This document shows positions 1 through 10,293 of a DNA stretch of 64,000 nucleotides, piece after piece (the first letter of the stretch is position 1; each line of letters starts with the position of its first letter). The stretch is from contig NC_073627.1 in assembly GCF_029407905.1 (NCBI RefSeq), positions 140,195,697 through 140,259,696 on the forward strand. The letters are read 5' to 3'. Source of the stretch: Bubalus kerabau. Lineage: Eukaryota > Chordata > Mammalia > Artiodactyla > Bovidae. Position numbers and translations under genes: made by a program. The notes below the pieces were generated by a model that was not told where the DNA came from, searched no databases, and was given only the letters and a program-made list of their open reading frames with translations.

Positions 1-194
1 GTAAAGGAACCCACCTGCCAATGTAGGAGACACAGGTTCAGTCCCTAAGTCTGGAAGATCCCCTGGAGAAGGAAATGACAACCCACTCTAGTATTCTTGC
101 CTGGGAAATCCCATGGACAGAGGAGCCTGGTAGGACTACCATCCACAGGGTTGCAAAAGATTCGGACTTAGTGACTAAACAAGAACAACAACAT
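1..194 (+). mobile_element. Bov-tA SINE (5' end cut by window edge)
   Basis: Reads GTAAAGGAACCCACCTGCC...CCCTGGAGAAGGAAATG...CCATGGACAGAGGAGCCTGG...GACTTAGTGACTAAACAA, the standard tRNA-derived ruminant SINE, ending in an AACAACAA tail. Confidence 0.93.
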
Positions 195-744
195 GCTATT
201 ACTGTATTTGAGCTGGGTTTTAAATTGTGTGTGTATGAGGGATTTCCTGCTTGTTAAATTTTTGTGTGGTTGGTTGGCTTACTGGCTATAAGAGACTGCT
301 TTGATCAATATGTTGCTTTTGATATGAAAAACACTATACAAAATGAAGCCCTGTGATCTTCTATTTGCCATGTGTTATTCTAGATACCAACGGTACCATG
401 GTGAGAAAGTCCCAGTCCCACCCTTGAACAGCATTTTGTCTGCTGTAGGCAGTAGACATATGAGCATCTTACTTACATAGACCTGGTAAATGAGGTGACG
501 GTTACACTTGGGCTGTACCCCCAAGGTCTGGGGTCTGTCATGTCTGCGTTGCAGCCCTTCAGTGGTTTAATACTAGCTGGAAAGCAAGGTGTCATTTAGC
601 AATTTTTCTCTTCCTCTCCCCACTTCTTTCAAGTAGCCATAGGGGTTTTTTTGTTGTTGCTTATAACTGCTTAGAGGCTGTCAACATCATCAAAAGATGA
701 TAAGCAACACGAGTTCAATAATACTGTTGCAGATCCTTGCGTGT
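195..744. other. CDCA2 intron, no recognised feature
   Basis: About 550 bp with no exon of CDCA2 and no repeat that I recognise. A CTAG followed by open sequence near 380 was considered as an exon and not supported. Confidence 0.5.
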
Positions 745-955
745 ATGCATGCTTAGTTGCATCAGTCATGTCTGACTCTTTGAGACCGTATGGACCATAG
801 CCCACGAGGCTCCTCTGTCTGTGGGATTCTCCAGGCAAGAATACTGGAGTGGGTTGCCATGCCCTCCTCTTGGGGGTCTTCCCGACCCAGAGATCAAACC
901 CGCATCTCTTACGTCTCCTGCATTGGCAGGCAGATTCTTTACCACTAGCACCACC
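745..955 (-). mobile_element. Bov-tA SINE
   Basis: Antisense copy: CATCAGTCATGTCTGACTC at the left (element 3' end) through CCTGCATTGGCAGGCAGATT and TTTACCACTAGCACC at the right (element 5' end). Confidence 0.93.
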
Positions 956-1769
956 AACCCGAGGATCCTCGACCTTCACACAAGTGTAAACAGGGAGCTA
1001 GTTCTCTCATGACCCTGAGTTTTGCTTTGATACAGTAGGTTCCTGTTTCTTTACTGAGAGAAGACACCTTATGCCAGTAGAGCGGAAGCTTTTTTCCTTG
1101 CACCTTCTCTGTCATGTAGCTCCAGCACATGTCCTGTTGATCCTGTCTAGACTGGCTTAATAGATGTTTGCTGCCCATTATGGTCAACCATCAGGACCCA
1201 TGAGTTTCATATGTATCTCAGAGTCGCTTATAATCTCTACTCTCTCTGCCCTGTTCTAGTTGATATGAAATCATCTGATGGTAATTTTTTAATCAGAATT
1301 TTGATTAATTTTTGGACACATCATGATTTAGAAATGGTTTCCATATTAATAGGAGTGTGTTTTCTACCCTGACCATTAATGGTTTTCCCTTTCTAGCTTT
1401 TGATATCTTCTGTTGTTTGATTAGTAATTTTGTTTTTCATTATTTTGAGAATTTCCTCTTTAAGGAAAGTAGTTAACATAGTTTTCTAGACTTCAAACAA
1501 TAAGGCAGCAAAAACTATGCCCTGTGAACACTTCCTAGGGAATTGAGCATTGTTGGATTGGATGTTTAGGAGTTAGTGAGAATGAAAACTCTGTTTTTAG
1601 TTCTATTCCTACATACTTCCATAAAAATTAACTAGATAATGAAGTGATATATTGATTGATTTAACATCAGATTTCCAGATAATCTGTAATGCTAACTCAA
1701 ATCTTTATAAAAATAGTAATCCTATAAATAATAAAATTTAATACTTCTTCACTGTTTTTGCCCCCCAAG
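956..1769. other. CDCA2 intron, no recognised feature
   Basis: AT-rich unique-looking intron leading to the pyrimidine tract of the exon at 1770. No repeat or further exon recognised. Confidence 0.5.
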
Positions 1770-1857
1770 AAATCTTCTGCATCTGGTTTAAATCTACAGT
1801 GTGGATGTTTAATGAATGAGTCTCCTCTACTTTCAGAACTTACAGAGGCTTCAAGTG
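1770..1857 (+). CDS. CDCA2: CDCA2 coding exon 1 of this window (88 bp)
   Basis: The acceptor is a C-run followed by AAG at 1761-1769 and the donor is G|GTAAGT at 1858. Read in phase 0 it gives KSSASGLNLQCGCLMNESPL, then LSELTEASS, and ends with one base of the next codon. The LSELTE stretch matches the human protein. This is a non-globular, serine-rich part of Repo-Man with no named domain. No upstream CDCA2 exon was recognised in 1-1769, so the previous exon is probably off the window. Confidence 0.85.
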
Positions 1858-2263
1858 GTAAGTATTACATTTTTCCTTGGTACCTGTGCTGATTCACCCA
1901 TGAAATGTTTTTTCAGTAGACATTTGTGGTTGATTTACTTATATGTGAACATTTGGACACACTGAAACCATTCCTTGCATTTTAGGAGCTCATGGTTTAG
2001 TAGAAATGTTTCAGAGCTCTTGTTGTATGAGAGATAACATACTGCCCTTTTACAGGCACAGCCCCCTCCTTCCTTCCTTCTGTACCTCCCAGTTACTATA
2101 TTTTATGTTGTCTCTTTGTTCTCAGGCCATGGAGGCTTTGACTGTTGTGTTTATCACTGTATCTCTTAAGCACCCAGAATGTATGTGTTACGTGTCAGTC
2201 ATCAGGCAGTGGTCTTCTATGAGAATTTGCAGGGGGAGCCTTGGCTTGTTTAACGGCACATGA

Positions 2264-2470
2264 GGGCTTCCCTGGTGACTCAGTGCTGAAGAAACTGCCT
2301 GCCAGTGCAGGAAACACAGGTTCGATACCTGGGTCAAGAAGATCCCCTTGAGGAGGAAATGGCAACCCACTCCAGAATTCTTACCTGGGAAATCCCATAG
2401 ACAGAGGAGCCTGGTAGGCTAGAGTCCACAGGGTTGCAAAGAGTCAAACATGACTTAGCAGCTAGACAAC
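2264..2470 (+). mobile_element. Bov-tA SINE in CDCA2 intron
   Basis: Starts GGGCTTCCCTGGTGACTCAG and runs through GGAAATGGCAACCCACTCCA and GACAGAGGAGCCTGGTAGG to CATGACTTAGCAGCTAGACA. Confidence 0.94.
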
Positions 2471-2952
2471 ACAGAATGTGAATTGTTTTATTTGATAATC
2501 TTTCTCCTCAGCATCTTGTCCTCTCCCTCCTACCAGGCTGGCATCCTAAAATGCTTCTGTCTGCAGCACTAAAATTGGTCAAGATTCATTGTCTAGCTCA
2601 GGTTAGTTTCATGATGGCCATCATAAGTGTCATGAGTGGAGGCAGGTTAACAGTTAATAGCTGAGCCAAGGATTCCTCTTTAACTTTGCATGGAGCCAAA
2701 ATACCTTCCTTACCTTTTCCCTCAGTAGTTTGATTTGAACTAAAAGCTGTGACCAGTGCCACTTCTCTCTCTCTCTTTTTTTTTTTCTTTGTATTTCCAA
2801 ATGAAATCCCAGATGTTACACTCTAAGCAGGATATCTTAGGGTTGAATATCTGAGGAGCATGTTCCTCCCTTTGCAAATACGCACTACCTTTGGTGTAGA
2901 ATGGACTGATTCAGACGTCTGCCCCCCTCATGGTTAGAACTCTGTGTTGTAG

Positions 2953-3161
2953 GAATCCAGGATGCTGCCTCCGTAGAAGAGAGAGGATCCAATGATGCTG
3001 TTTCAGTTGATAAATGTACAGAAGTGAGCACAGACACAGCTCCCAAAGTTAGGTCTCTGGTTACCCCACTGTGCCAGAAGGACCTTCCGTCCTCCAAGAC
3101 GTTTGTCCTACGTTCTGTACTGAAGAAACCCGCTGTGAAGCTGTGTGTAGAAAGCCTGCAG
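2953..3161 (+). CDS. CDCA2: CDCA2 coding exon 2 of this window (209 bp)
   Basis: The acceptor TTGTAG ends at 2952 and the donor is CAG|GTCAGT at 3162. The split codon G+GA continues the frame from the previous exon, giving IQDAASVEERGSNDAV, KVRSLVTPLCQKDLPSSK and TFVLRSVLKKPAVKLCVESL. The TFVLRSVLKKP block is nearly identical to human Repo-Man and identifies the gene. The exon ends in phase 0. TP and SP sites typical of CDK1 targets occur in this part of the family. No catalytic domain is expected, because the protein is a scaffold. Confidence 0.95.
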
Positions 3162-3373
3162 GTCAGTAGAGAGCTACACCTCCTAAAGCAAATTGAATAA
3201 AGACTGCTTTTGGTTCCCAGAAGTACCTCTGAAATATTATGTCATACTGGCCTAATGGAAAATGTCTCACCATAATTTTTTTTGCCTCCTCTTTCTCACT
3301 TGTAGTAGCACTGGGCACTTTCTTTTTGCTCTTTATTTTTTCATTTACACTCAGTGTGGAATATAGTATGTTG

Positions 3374-3533
3374 AAGATTCCACATGCCTCCTGGCCAAAA
3401 AAAAAAAACACAAAACATAACACGAAACACAAAACAGAACAGAAGCAATATTGTAACAAAGTCAATAAAAACTTTTAAAATGGTCCAAATAAAATAAAAA
3501 TAGTGCACATTTAAAAAAAAAAAAACAAAAGCC
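3374..3533 (+). mobile_element. A-rich SINE tail-like sequence (CHR-type relic)
   Basis: GATTCCACATGCCTCCTGGCC followed by A-rich sequence with GAAGCAATATTGTAACAAAG and TCAATAAAAACTTTTAAAA resembles the 3' end of an old cetartiodactyl SINE. The 5' body is not recognisable. Confidence 0.45.
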
Positions 3534-3964
3534 AAAACACCGTATTATGCTATTTACATACTTGTTTTTTTTCTTGTTTTGGGGAAAGTCTCATACTTGA
3601 GATCATTTATACAGTATACCTCAGTTGACACTGTCCAGAGTACGCTGTAATTCTGGCCACTCATATTTTCCTTAACTTCATTTGCCAGATCCAGAAGGAG
3701 GAAATGAATTTAGCCCACATTATGGATTCCTGTTTTTTAATTTTGGCTTAAAACTACTTACTAGAGTAATAACTAGGAAACCCAGTTTTTCTTTGTGGCT
3801 AATATCATGGTATTTAAGTTAGATCAATTATGAAAGTAAAGGTAATCTGCAGTACTGTATAGTATCTATCCTTGGCAGAAAAGGAATTCCAAGTTGCCAT
3901 TCTTAATGACTGTGTATGTGTATTTATATATGTAAAATTATTCATGGTTTTTTATTTTGTTTAG

Positions 3965-4049
3965 GAACACCTTGACAACCTCTATAATGATGGGACTTGT
4001 CCAAGCTTAACCTCCAGTCTTGCAAACAGTTGCAAAGAACAAACAGCAG
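3965..4049 (+). CDS. CDCA2: CDCA2 coding exon 3 of this window (85 bp)
   Basis: The acceptor TTTGTTTAG ends at 3964 and the donor is CAG|GTAAGA at 4050. It encodes EHLDNLYNDGTCPSLTSSLA followed by NSCKEQTA, and ends with the first base (G) of the next codon. This fits the human EHCNNLYDDDGTHPSL segment. The phase-1 end matters because both the active acceptor at 4685 and a fossil acceptor at 4488 are compatible with it (see the SINE entry at 4520). Confidence 0.92.
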
Positions 4050-4488
4050 GTAAGAACTTCAGGTTTATTTTGAAGCATGTGGATATAATTTTCTTGTTAT
4101 TAAAAACATCTGAGATAGTCTGTGATATTTTCAATGACCTGCTGATGCCTGATGCTTCTGAAATTACCTGGGAATGAAGATAACTTGAGGGGTGGGGGAT
4201 GGAATCTCTCCAGAGAGTCTCAGAATTGGTTCTATCCACTTCATCTATCCATTTTTGTATAATGGTGAAATTTGTAGAGGAAATGATATTCCATTCTTGT
4301 TATCTAAATTCAGCATGCAAAATTTACTTAAAATTTATTACCACATTTTAATTGGAAATATTGTATATCTCTTCCATTTTAAACTTTTTTCTCTCTACAA
4401 ACTATGTTTTGTATTATACGAATAGCCAATCCAGTCACGTTAAGACTCTAGGATATGCCTTTTAGATAAGAAATGTAGTTACCTACAG

Positions 4489-4519
4489 AAGGTCAAGAAA
4501 TTGTAAAGTACTAGCCTTT
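4489..4519 (+). pseudogene. Decayed 5' remnant of the ancestral CDCA2 PP1-docking exon
   Basis: TTACCTACAG (4479-4488) is an acceptor-like end. Joined in phase 1 to the previous exon, the next bases read E-G-Q-E-I-V-K before a frameshift or stop. The remembered human protein has E-D-E-E-N-F-E at the same place, followed by A-P-A-F-L-N, and the stretch here ends in AGCCTTT just where a SINE begins. It looks like the original start of the exon at 4686, now intronic. The match is by eye against recalled protein, so it is a hypothesis. Confidence 0.55.
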
Positions 4520-4681
4520 CCAGTGCGGGAGACCTGGGTTCGATTCCTGGGTTGGGAAGATCCCCTGGAGAAGGGAAAGACTACCCACTCCAGTATTCTG
4601 CCCTGGAGAATTCCATGGACCGTATAGTCCATGGGGTCGCAAAGAGTCAGACACAACTGAGTGGCTTTCACTTTCACTTTC
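4520..4681 (+). mobile_element. 5'-truncated Bov-tA SINE abutting a CDCA2 exon
   Basis: Begins CCAGTGCGGGAGACCTGGG, inside the usual SINE body, and ends with the ACTTTCACTTTCA tail. Flanks read AGCCTTTCCA (from 4513) on the left and AGCCTTGCCA (from 4684) on the right: a 9/10 target-site duplication that includes the working splice-acceptor AG and the first exon bases. Confidence 0.9.
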
Positions 4682-4685
4682 ACAG

Positions 4686-4903
4686 CCTTGCCAAATACAA
4701 CGAAGAGGAAGAGAGTTACTTTCGGAGAGGAACTAAGCCCTGAAGTGTTTGATGAATCTTTGCCAGCTAACACTCCACTGCGTAAAGGACAAACACCTGT
4801 CCGTAAAAAGGATTTAAGTAGCCTCAGTCCCCCGCTATTTGAACAGTCTCCAGTTCCTGAGCGGTTACCTCAACCAAATTTTGATGACAAGGAAGAGAAT
4901 CTT
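4686..4903 (+). CDS. CDCA2: CDCA2 coding exon 4 of this window, PP1-docking exon (218 bp)
   Basis: The exon opens directly at the edge of a SINE, whose CTTTCACTTTCACTTTCACAG tail provides the pyrimidine tract. The donor is CTT|GTAAGT at 4904. G+CC gives Ala, then LPNTTKRKRVTFGEELSPEV, FDESLPANTPLRKGQTPVRK and more, ending in phase 0. The RVTF motif (4712-4723) is the canonical PP1 docking site. SPEVFDESLP (4736-4765) corresponds to the second motif shared by Ki-67 and Repo-Man that selects PP1 gamma. The TP sites in ANTP and GQTP fit known mitotic phosphorylation that blocks PP1 binding. Compared with the remembered human protein, about ten acidic residues before the basic KRKR stretch are missing from this exon. 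Confidence 0.94.
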
Positions 4904-5623
4904 GTAAGTATGGAAAGTGTGAAACAGACTTGTTTCTGTTTTCATCATACCTCACCTATTTGCATGACCAGTAATTATGCTTTGAAATCATGAATGAATG
5001 ACCCACAAAATGAATGGTGCATCATGATATAAGTTAATGCATTTTCTAGCTAGATTACTACCAGTTTTCTCCTATTAAAAACAATAACTTCCATGACTCC
5101 TTGAACATAGCATATTTCCTGGAACCTTACCTATTGTAAGATGTGCCGTTCTTTGAGAAAAAATGCTGAAAGTTAAACTGACACATACCATGTGCTCAGA
5201 TTTCAAAGGTGTTAAGATGTGAAAGAACAACAATCTTAGGATCAATATATTATAAATATAAATTGTTCTAAATTTCTACAGGTAGAATAACTAGATTCAG
5301 GGATATGAACAGTTTTTGAATTTTTTGATACATAGTGCTAAATTAGCATTCAGAAAGTATGTACTTGTTTGAACTCAGTACTATAAGTAATCCTATTTTA
5401 TTATATCTTTGTAAACCCTGAGTATTAACTGTACTTTTTTTTTTAATAGCTTAATAGGAGAAAAAGATGACTTGAAAATTTTGTTAGTGAGGTTTGAACA
5501 TTTTCACATGTTTGTAGGCCATTTGAATTTCTTAGAATTACCGATTAATTTTACTTACCCATTTACATTGGGACTGTTATTCATTCTCTCTCGCTATTAT
5601 ACCTTGAAATAAGAATATTCTGC
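4904..5623. other. CDCA2 intron, no recognised feature
   Basis: AT-rich intron sequence after the PP1-docking exon. No repeat or exon seen. Confidence 0.5.
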
Positions 5624-6078
5624 TTTTGGCCAAGATGGAGTAAGAGGGACCTAATTTATATTCCCATGAAAAAGAACTCAAAAGCCAGAGAAAAAGATAA
5701 GAAACAGTGGTTCACAGACGCTGGCTACTGGAAGCACAGACAGTAATCCCTGGGGGTTTACAGGGGAGGTAAACCTCACGAGAGCCCCGTCTTGCTGCCG
5801 GGGATGGATTTCCAGGCTGCAGCACAGGGAGGCGTTACCTCGACGGAGCCTGGAAGTCTCCCTGAGTTGAGAAGATGGAGTTTGGGCCTGGGAAAGTGAA
5901 GGAGGCTGGAGTTCGCCAGGTTTTCATCAGAGAAGAGACTTGCACAGAAAGAACTCTGGAGATCTGCTAAGGGTCTCTCTGGAGTCAGTGCTGGTCTACA
6001 TACCTTTGTGAGTAATCTGCCCCAGGCCAGGGAGGAACCGCTCAAATGAAGCAGAGGAAAATGCCTAGAGCTCACACA

Positions 6079-6300
6079 GGGCTTCCCAGGTGGTACTTGT
6101 GGCAAAGAACGCACCTGCCAGTGCAAGAGATGTAAGAGACGCGGGTTCAATCCCTTTGTCGGGAAGATCCCCGTGGAGGGAGGGCATGGCAACCCACTCC
6201 ACTATTCTTGCCTAGAGAATTCCATGGACAGAGGAGCCTGGTGGGCTACAGCCCAGAGGGTCGCAAAGAGTTGAACACGACTGAAGTGATTTAGCATGCA
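6079..6300 (+). mobile_element. Bov-tA SINE
   Basis: GGGCTTCCCAGGTGGTACTT at the start, GGAAGATCCCCGTGGAGGGA in the middle, GAACACGACTGAAGTGATTT at the end. Inserted in the old L1. Confidence 0.93.
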
Positions 6301-6604
6301 TACACATAGGCCAGGAATTGTGTTTGCACCAACCCTCATAGCAAAACCTTATAATTCAGAGGATGTCAGATGCTCAGAGTATTGACTCATAAAATGGAGC
6401 AGAATTAAACTAACAGCCAACTTGTATTCATGTAGCTGCATTGCATAATGAAACCCAAGAATATAAGAAGTACTTTCAGCAACTGTGAAGCTGTGGAGAT
6501 ACGAGCCAGGTTACAGGCATCAGATGTAATTGTCCACCAGCCCTTCACCCCTCCTCTGAAGGCCCTCAATAAAATGGTTTGATCCTTCCCAGCAAAACAA
6601 AACT

Positions 6605-6877
6605 GCTGCTGCTGCTAAGTCACTTCAGTCGTGTCCGACTCTGTGTGACCCCATAGACGGCAGCCCACCAGGCTCCCCCGTCCCTGGGATTCTCCAGGAA
6701 AGAACACTGGAGTGGGTTGCCATTTCCTTCTCCAATGCACGAAAGTGAAAAGTGAAAGTGAAGTCGCTCAGTCATGTCTGACCCTCAGCGATTCCATCAA
6801 CTTCAGCCTACCAGGCTCCTCTGTCCATGGGATTTTCCAGGCAGGAGTACTGGAGTGGGGTGCCATTGCCTTCTCTG
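6605..6877 (-). mobile_element. BOV-A2 SINE with 11-bp target-site duplication
   Basis: Two-unit antisense element: GCTGCTGCTAAGTCACTTCA ... GGGTTGCCATTTCCTTCTCC, then GAAAGTGAAAAGTGAAAGTG ... GGGTGCCATTGCCTTCTC. AAAACAAAACT occurs at 6594-6604 and again at 6878-6888. Confidence 0.96.
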
Positions 6878-8312
6878 AAAACAAAACTATCTAGCACCAA
6901 ATAACGTTAAATTCAAAATGTCTGGCATCCAAGTAAAAATTAATAGTTGTGTAGGGAACAGTGCCATAATGAGTGGACAAATCAATCAGTAAGAATAGGC
7001 CCAGACATGATACCTATGGTAACATTTGTGGAGAGACAATCAAAGAGTTATTTTAACTATATTTCCTGTGCATGCAAGAATGTGAGAAAAGATTGAGCTT
7101 AAGAACACAAAAGATAAAACAAAGACCCAAATCAAATTCTATACGTTAAAATCTCCAGGAATAAAAAATGTATTGGGTGAGATTAATAGCATATTAGAGA
7201 CTGCAAGAGAAAAGATCAGTGATTTTGAAGATGTAGCAATAGAAATTATTCTCGGTGACACAGAGAAAAAGACTAAACAAGAATAAGCAGACAATTCATG
7301 ATGTGGGACAACTTCAGGTGGTATAATATGCTTGTAATTAGGGTTCCCAAAGGTGAGGAGATAGTGAAAGGAACAGAAAAAACATACTTGAAAAGCAAAT
7401 GGCTGAAAAATGTTCAGGTTTTTTAGAATTAGAAGCCCATTGATTCTAAAGTTCATCAAATTCCCAGCACAGGAAACGTAACATATAGAAAGCTTAAAAT
7501 CAGAAGGGAACCACTTCAGTATTCTTGCCTTGAGAACCCCATGAACAGTATGAAAAGGCAAAATCAACAATAAATGGCCTAAAAGGAGCCAGAGAGAAAC
7601 AGACACCTGACATAAGACAAAATAGAAGAGAGGCAGCTGCAGATTTCTAGCTGGAACTATGGGAACCAGAAGTCAGTATAGCAGCGTCTTTTAAAGATGT
7701 ATTTAAGTACTTAGAGCAAAAAAAAAATAAATACAAAATACCTGTCCATTGAGAATTCTCTATCCAGTGAGACCATCTTTCAAAACAAAAAGTGAAATAG
7801 AGGCTTTTTCAGACATAGGAAAGTTGAAATAATCCTACCACCATAACAGGTTAGACTTAGAAGTATTAAAAAGGAAGCCCTTTAATCAAAGGAAAAATAG
7901 TTCTGCATGAAAATCTGCATCTACCCAGGAATGAAGAGCACTAAAAATGCTAAATATTTGGGCAGATATAATAGACTCCTTCTTTTTAATTAGTCTTCAT
8001 AAGGACAATTGTTCAAAGCAAGAGTAAGAACAATTTTTTGTTTATATGCAACCAAATTAGCATGGTATCAAGGTAGGGAGAGGTTCTTAGGCTATAAAAC
8101 AAAAGTGGAATAAGTTAAAAGATATAAACCACAGTAAAATGACAAAAATACGTGGGGTACAACTAAAGCCATGCCTAGGGAAATTTTTAAAAATTAAAGG
8201 CTATATTTGAAAATGAGAGGTCTGAAATTAATGATCTCAGGCTCCACTTTAAGAAACTAGAAAAAGAAAATCAAATTAAGATGAAAGAAAGAAAGTAATA
8301 AAAATAAGTGTA

Positions 8313-8628
8313 GGGCTTCCCTGGTGGCTCAGTGGTAAAGAATCTACCTGCCAATGCAGGACACAGATTCTATCCCTGGTCCAGGAAAATCCCACATGCC
8401 GCAGAGCAGCTGGGCCCAAGCACCACAACTATTGAGCCTGAGCTCTAGAGCCTGGGAGATGCAGCTACAGAGGCCTGAGCTCCCTGGAGCTTGCACTTTT
8501 CAAGAGGGGAGGCCACCGCAGTGAGAAGCCTGTGCACCACAACGAAGAGTGACCCCCGCTCACTGTTAACTGGGCGAGCAGCAACAAAGACCCGGCACAG
8601 CCAAAAATAAATAAAATTATTTTTTAAA
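8313..8628 (+). mobile_element. CHR-type tRNA-derived SINE
   Basis: GGGCTTCCCTGGTGGCTCAG head, GCCACCGCAGTGAGAAGCC in the body, and GACCCGGCACAGCCAAAAAT at the 3' end, followed by an A/T tail. Full-length form of this older cetartiodactyl SINE group. Confidence 0.85.
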
Positions 8629-9064
8629 AGTGCAGAAAATCAATGAAATAGAGAACAGAAAAACAATAGAGGAAAAATAATTGAAATCAAAAGATTATGT
8701 TACAGAAAATAATGGTAAACTTCTAATCTGACTGTTCAGGAAAAAAGGAGAGGATACTCGTTACCAATACAAGGAATAAGGGAGGTGACATAACTAATTT
8801 CCTAATAATCGATAAATTGAAAGGATAATAAAAGAATATTATGAACAACTTTATATTATGCCAGTAAATTCAAGAACTTAAGCTACATTCCTTAAAAGTC
8901 ACAAACTGTTAATTTCACTCAAGAAGAAATAAGTGGTGTCATTAGCTCTGTATCAACTAGAGAAATTAAACTGTAAGTAAAACATTCCCGCAAAGAAAAT
9001 TGCATGTCCAAATGACTTTACTAATGAATTCTATCATTTAAGGAAGGTGCAATACTAATTTTGC

Positions 9065-9357
9065 CCCAGTCAGTCAGTTCAGTCGCTCAGTCATGTCTGA
9101 CTCTTTGTGACCCCATGGACTGCAGCACGCCAGGCCTCCCTGTTCGTCACCATCTCCCGGAGTTTGCTCAAACTCATGTCCATCGAGTCAGTGATGCCAT
9201 CCAACCATCTCATCCTCTGTCGGCCCCTTCTTCTCCTGCCTTCAGTCTTTCCCAGCATCAGGGTCTGTTCCAATGAGTCTGTTCTTCGCATTGGGTGGCC
9301 AAAGTACTGGAGCTTCAGCATCAGTCCTTCCAATGAATATTCAGGACTGATTTCCAG
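9065..9357 (-). mobile_element. BovB LINE 3' fragment
   Basis: Antisense BovB end: CAGTCAGTTCAGTCGCTCAG on the left through CCAATGAATATTCAGGACTG on the right. The minus-strand translation has the YFGHPMRRTDSLE and RMRWLDGITDSMDMSLS blocks of the BovB C-terminus. Truncated at about 290 bp. Confidence 0.93.
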
Positions 9358-9748
9358 TTGAGTTGAGCATGCTTCCCAATTCATCACTGTCAGCTTTAAC
9401 CTGATACCATAATCAGACATTATAAGAAAAGAAAACTTACAGTGCAGTATCCTCATAAACATATTAATATGCAAAAGGGAATAAATTATGAATAAGTGAG
9501 ATTTTTATCCCCAAAAGGCAAAGTTGGTTTAATATTTGAAAAACAGTCTATGGAATTCACCATATTAACAGAATAAAATAGAAAAATGATATGGGCTTCT
9601 TAGTAGGTGGAGAAAAAGCATTTGACAAAATCCAGCATTGATTTCTGATAAAAAATTCTGAGCATACAGGTGATAAAGGAATTTATTTAACCTGACAAAT
9701 TTTATCTATGAAAAATTAACAGCTACCATTATACTGGCTGTGTAAAAG

Positions 9749-10214
9749 AAAAGATTTGACATTTGCATTTATATTTGCCTTGAAGCTTGCCTGAATGTTA
9801 ACTGTATGTTAACTGAATGTTAACTGAAAGCTAACTGTAATGTTAGGTTGTATTTGTTAATAGATTTTCTTACTTTATCGGGGTTAGGATATGGGACTTC
9901 AAATGATTCAAAAGGTAACTTATTGGTGGATCATCAATGCCTACACTTCACTTAAAAGTTTTATTATTATTTTGGTGGATTATAGTTAGTAAATGTGGTT
10001 TCCTTTAGGATGATTGTAAATATTATAAAACAATTATATTTATATTCAGTATCATATTTTGCTTTTTGTAATTTAGTTAATCCCTTATTGATTTCCTATC
10101 TTTATGCTTATTACAATTTGTTCTACAAAGATATATCTTATTTTCTTTGGGGCACATTTTTTATATGTCCACTGAATTTAAAGATATCTAATTTCTACCC
10201 TTTTGTTTGTTTAG
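9749..10214. other. CDCA2 intron, no recognised feature
   Basis: AT-rich. Includes three or four imprecise short repeats of TGTTAACTGTA/AATGTTAACTGA near 9797-9845. Ends in the acceptor of the exon at 10215. Confidence 0.5.
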
Positions 10215-10293
10215 GAAAACATAGAGCCTCTTCAGGTTTCGTTTGCCATTTTGAGTTCTCTTAATATGTCTTCAATTGCTGAGACTCTTTCAG
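10215..10293 (+). CDS. CDCA2: CDCA2 coding exon 5 of this window (79 bp)
   Basis: The acceptor TTGTTTGTTTAG ends at 10214 and the donor is CAG|GTAGTA at 10294. It encodes ENIEPLQVSFAILSSLNMSS followed by IAETLS, matching human ENIEPLQVSFAVLSSPNKSS. It follows a 5.3-kb intron filled largely by an old L1. The exon starts in phase 0 and ends with one base of the next codon. No domain is known here; the sequence looks disordered. Confidence 0.92.

Larger units (their letters stand above)
5624..9748 (+). mobile_element. Old L1 LINE, heavily interrupted and decayed
   Basis: Starts with TTTTGGCCAAGATGGAGTAAG, as in L1 5' regions. Later blocks look like L1 ORF2-region DNA: TCTATCCAGTGAGACCATC, AAAGCCATGCCTAGGGAAAT, GGAGAAAAAGCATTTGACAA and ACAGCTACCATTATACTGGC. 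No long frame survives. Younger SINEs and a BovB interrupt it. Limits are approximate, and some internal blocks could be separate L1 pieces. Confidence 0.65.

Noticed and set aside
3163..3535. Overlapping short open frames on both strands around an A/T-rich tract
   Set aside because: Low-complexity translation (F and K runs) arising from poly-A/T and a SINE tail; no family match.
7139..7606. 155-codon open frame on the minus strand
   Set aside because: Lies opposite an old + strand L1 and reads like chance hydrophobic translation; no start context or splice sites.
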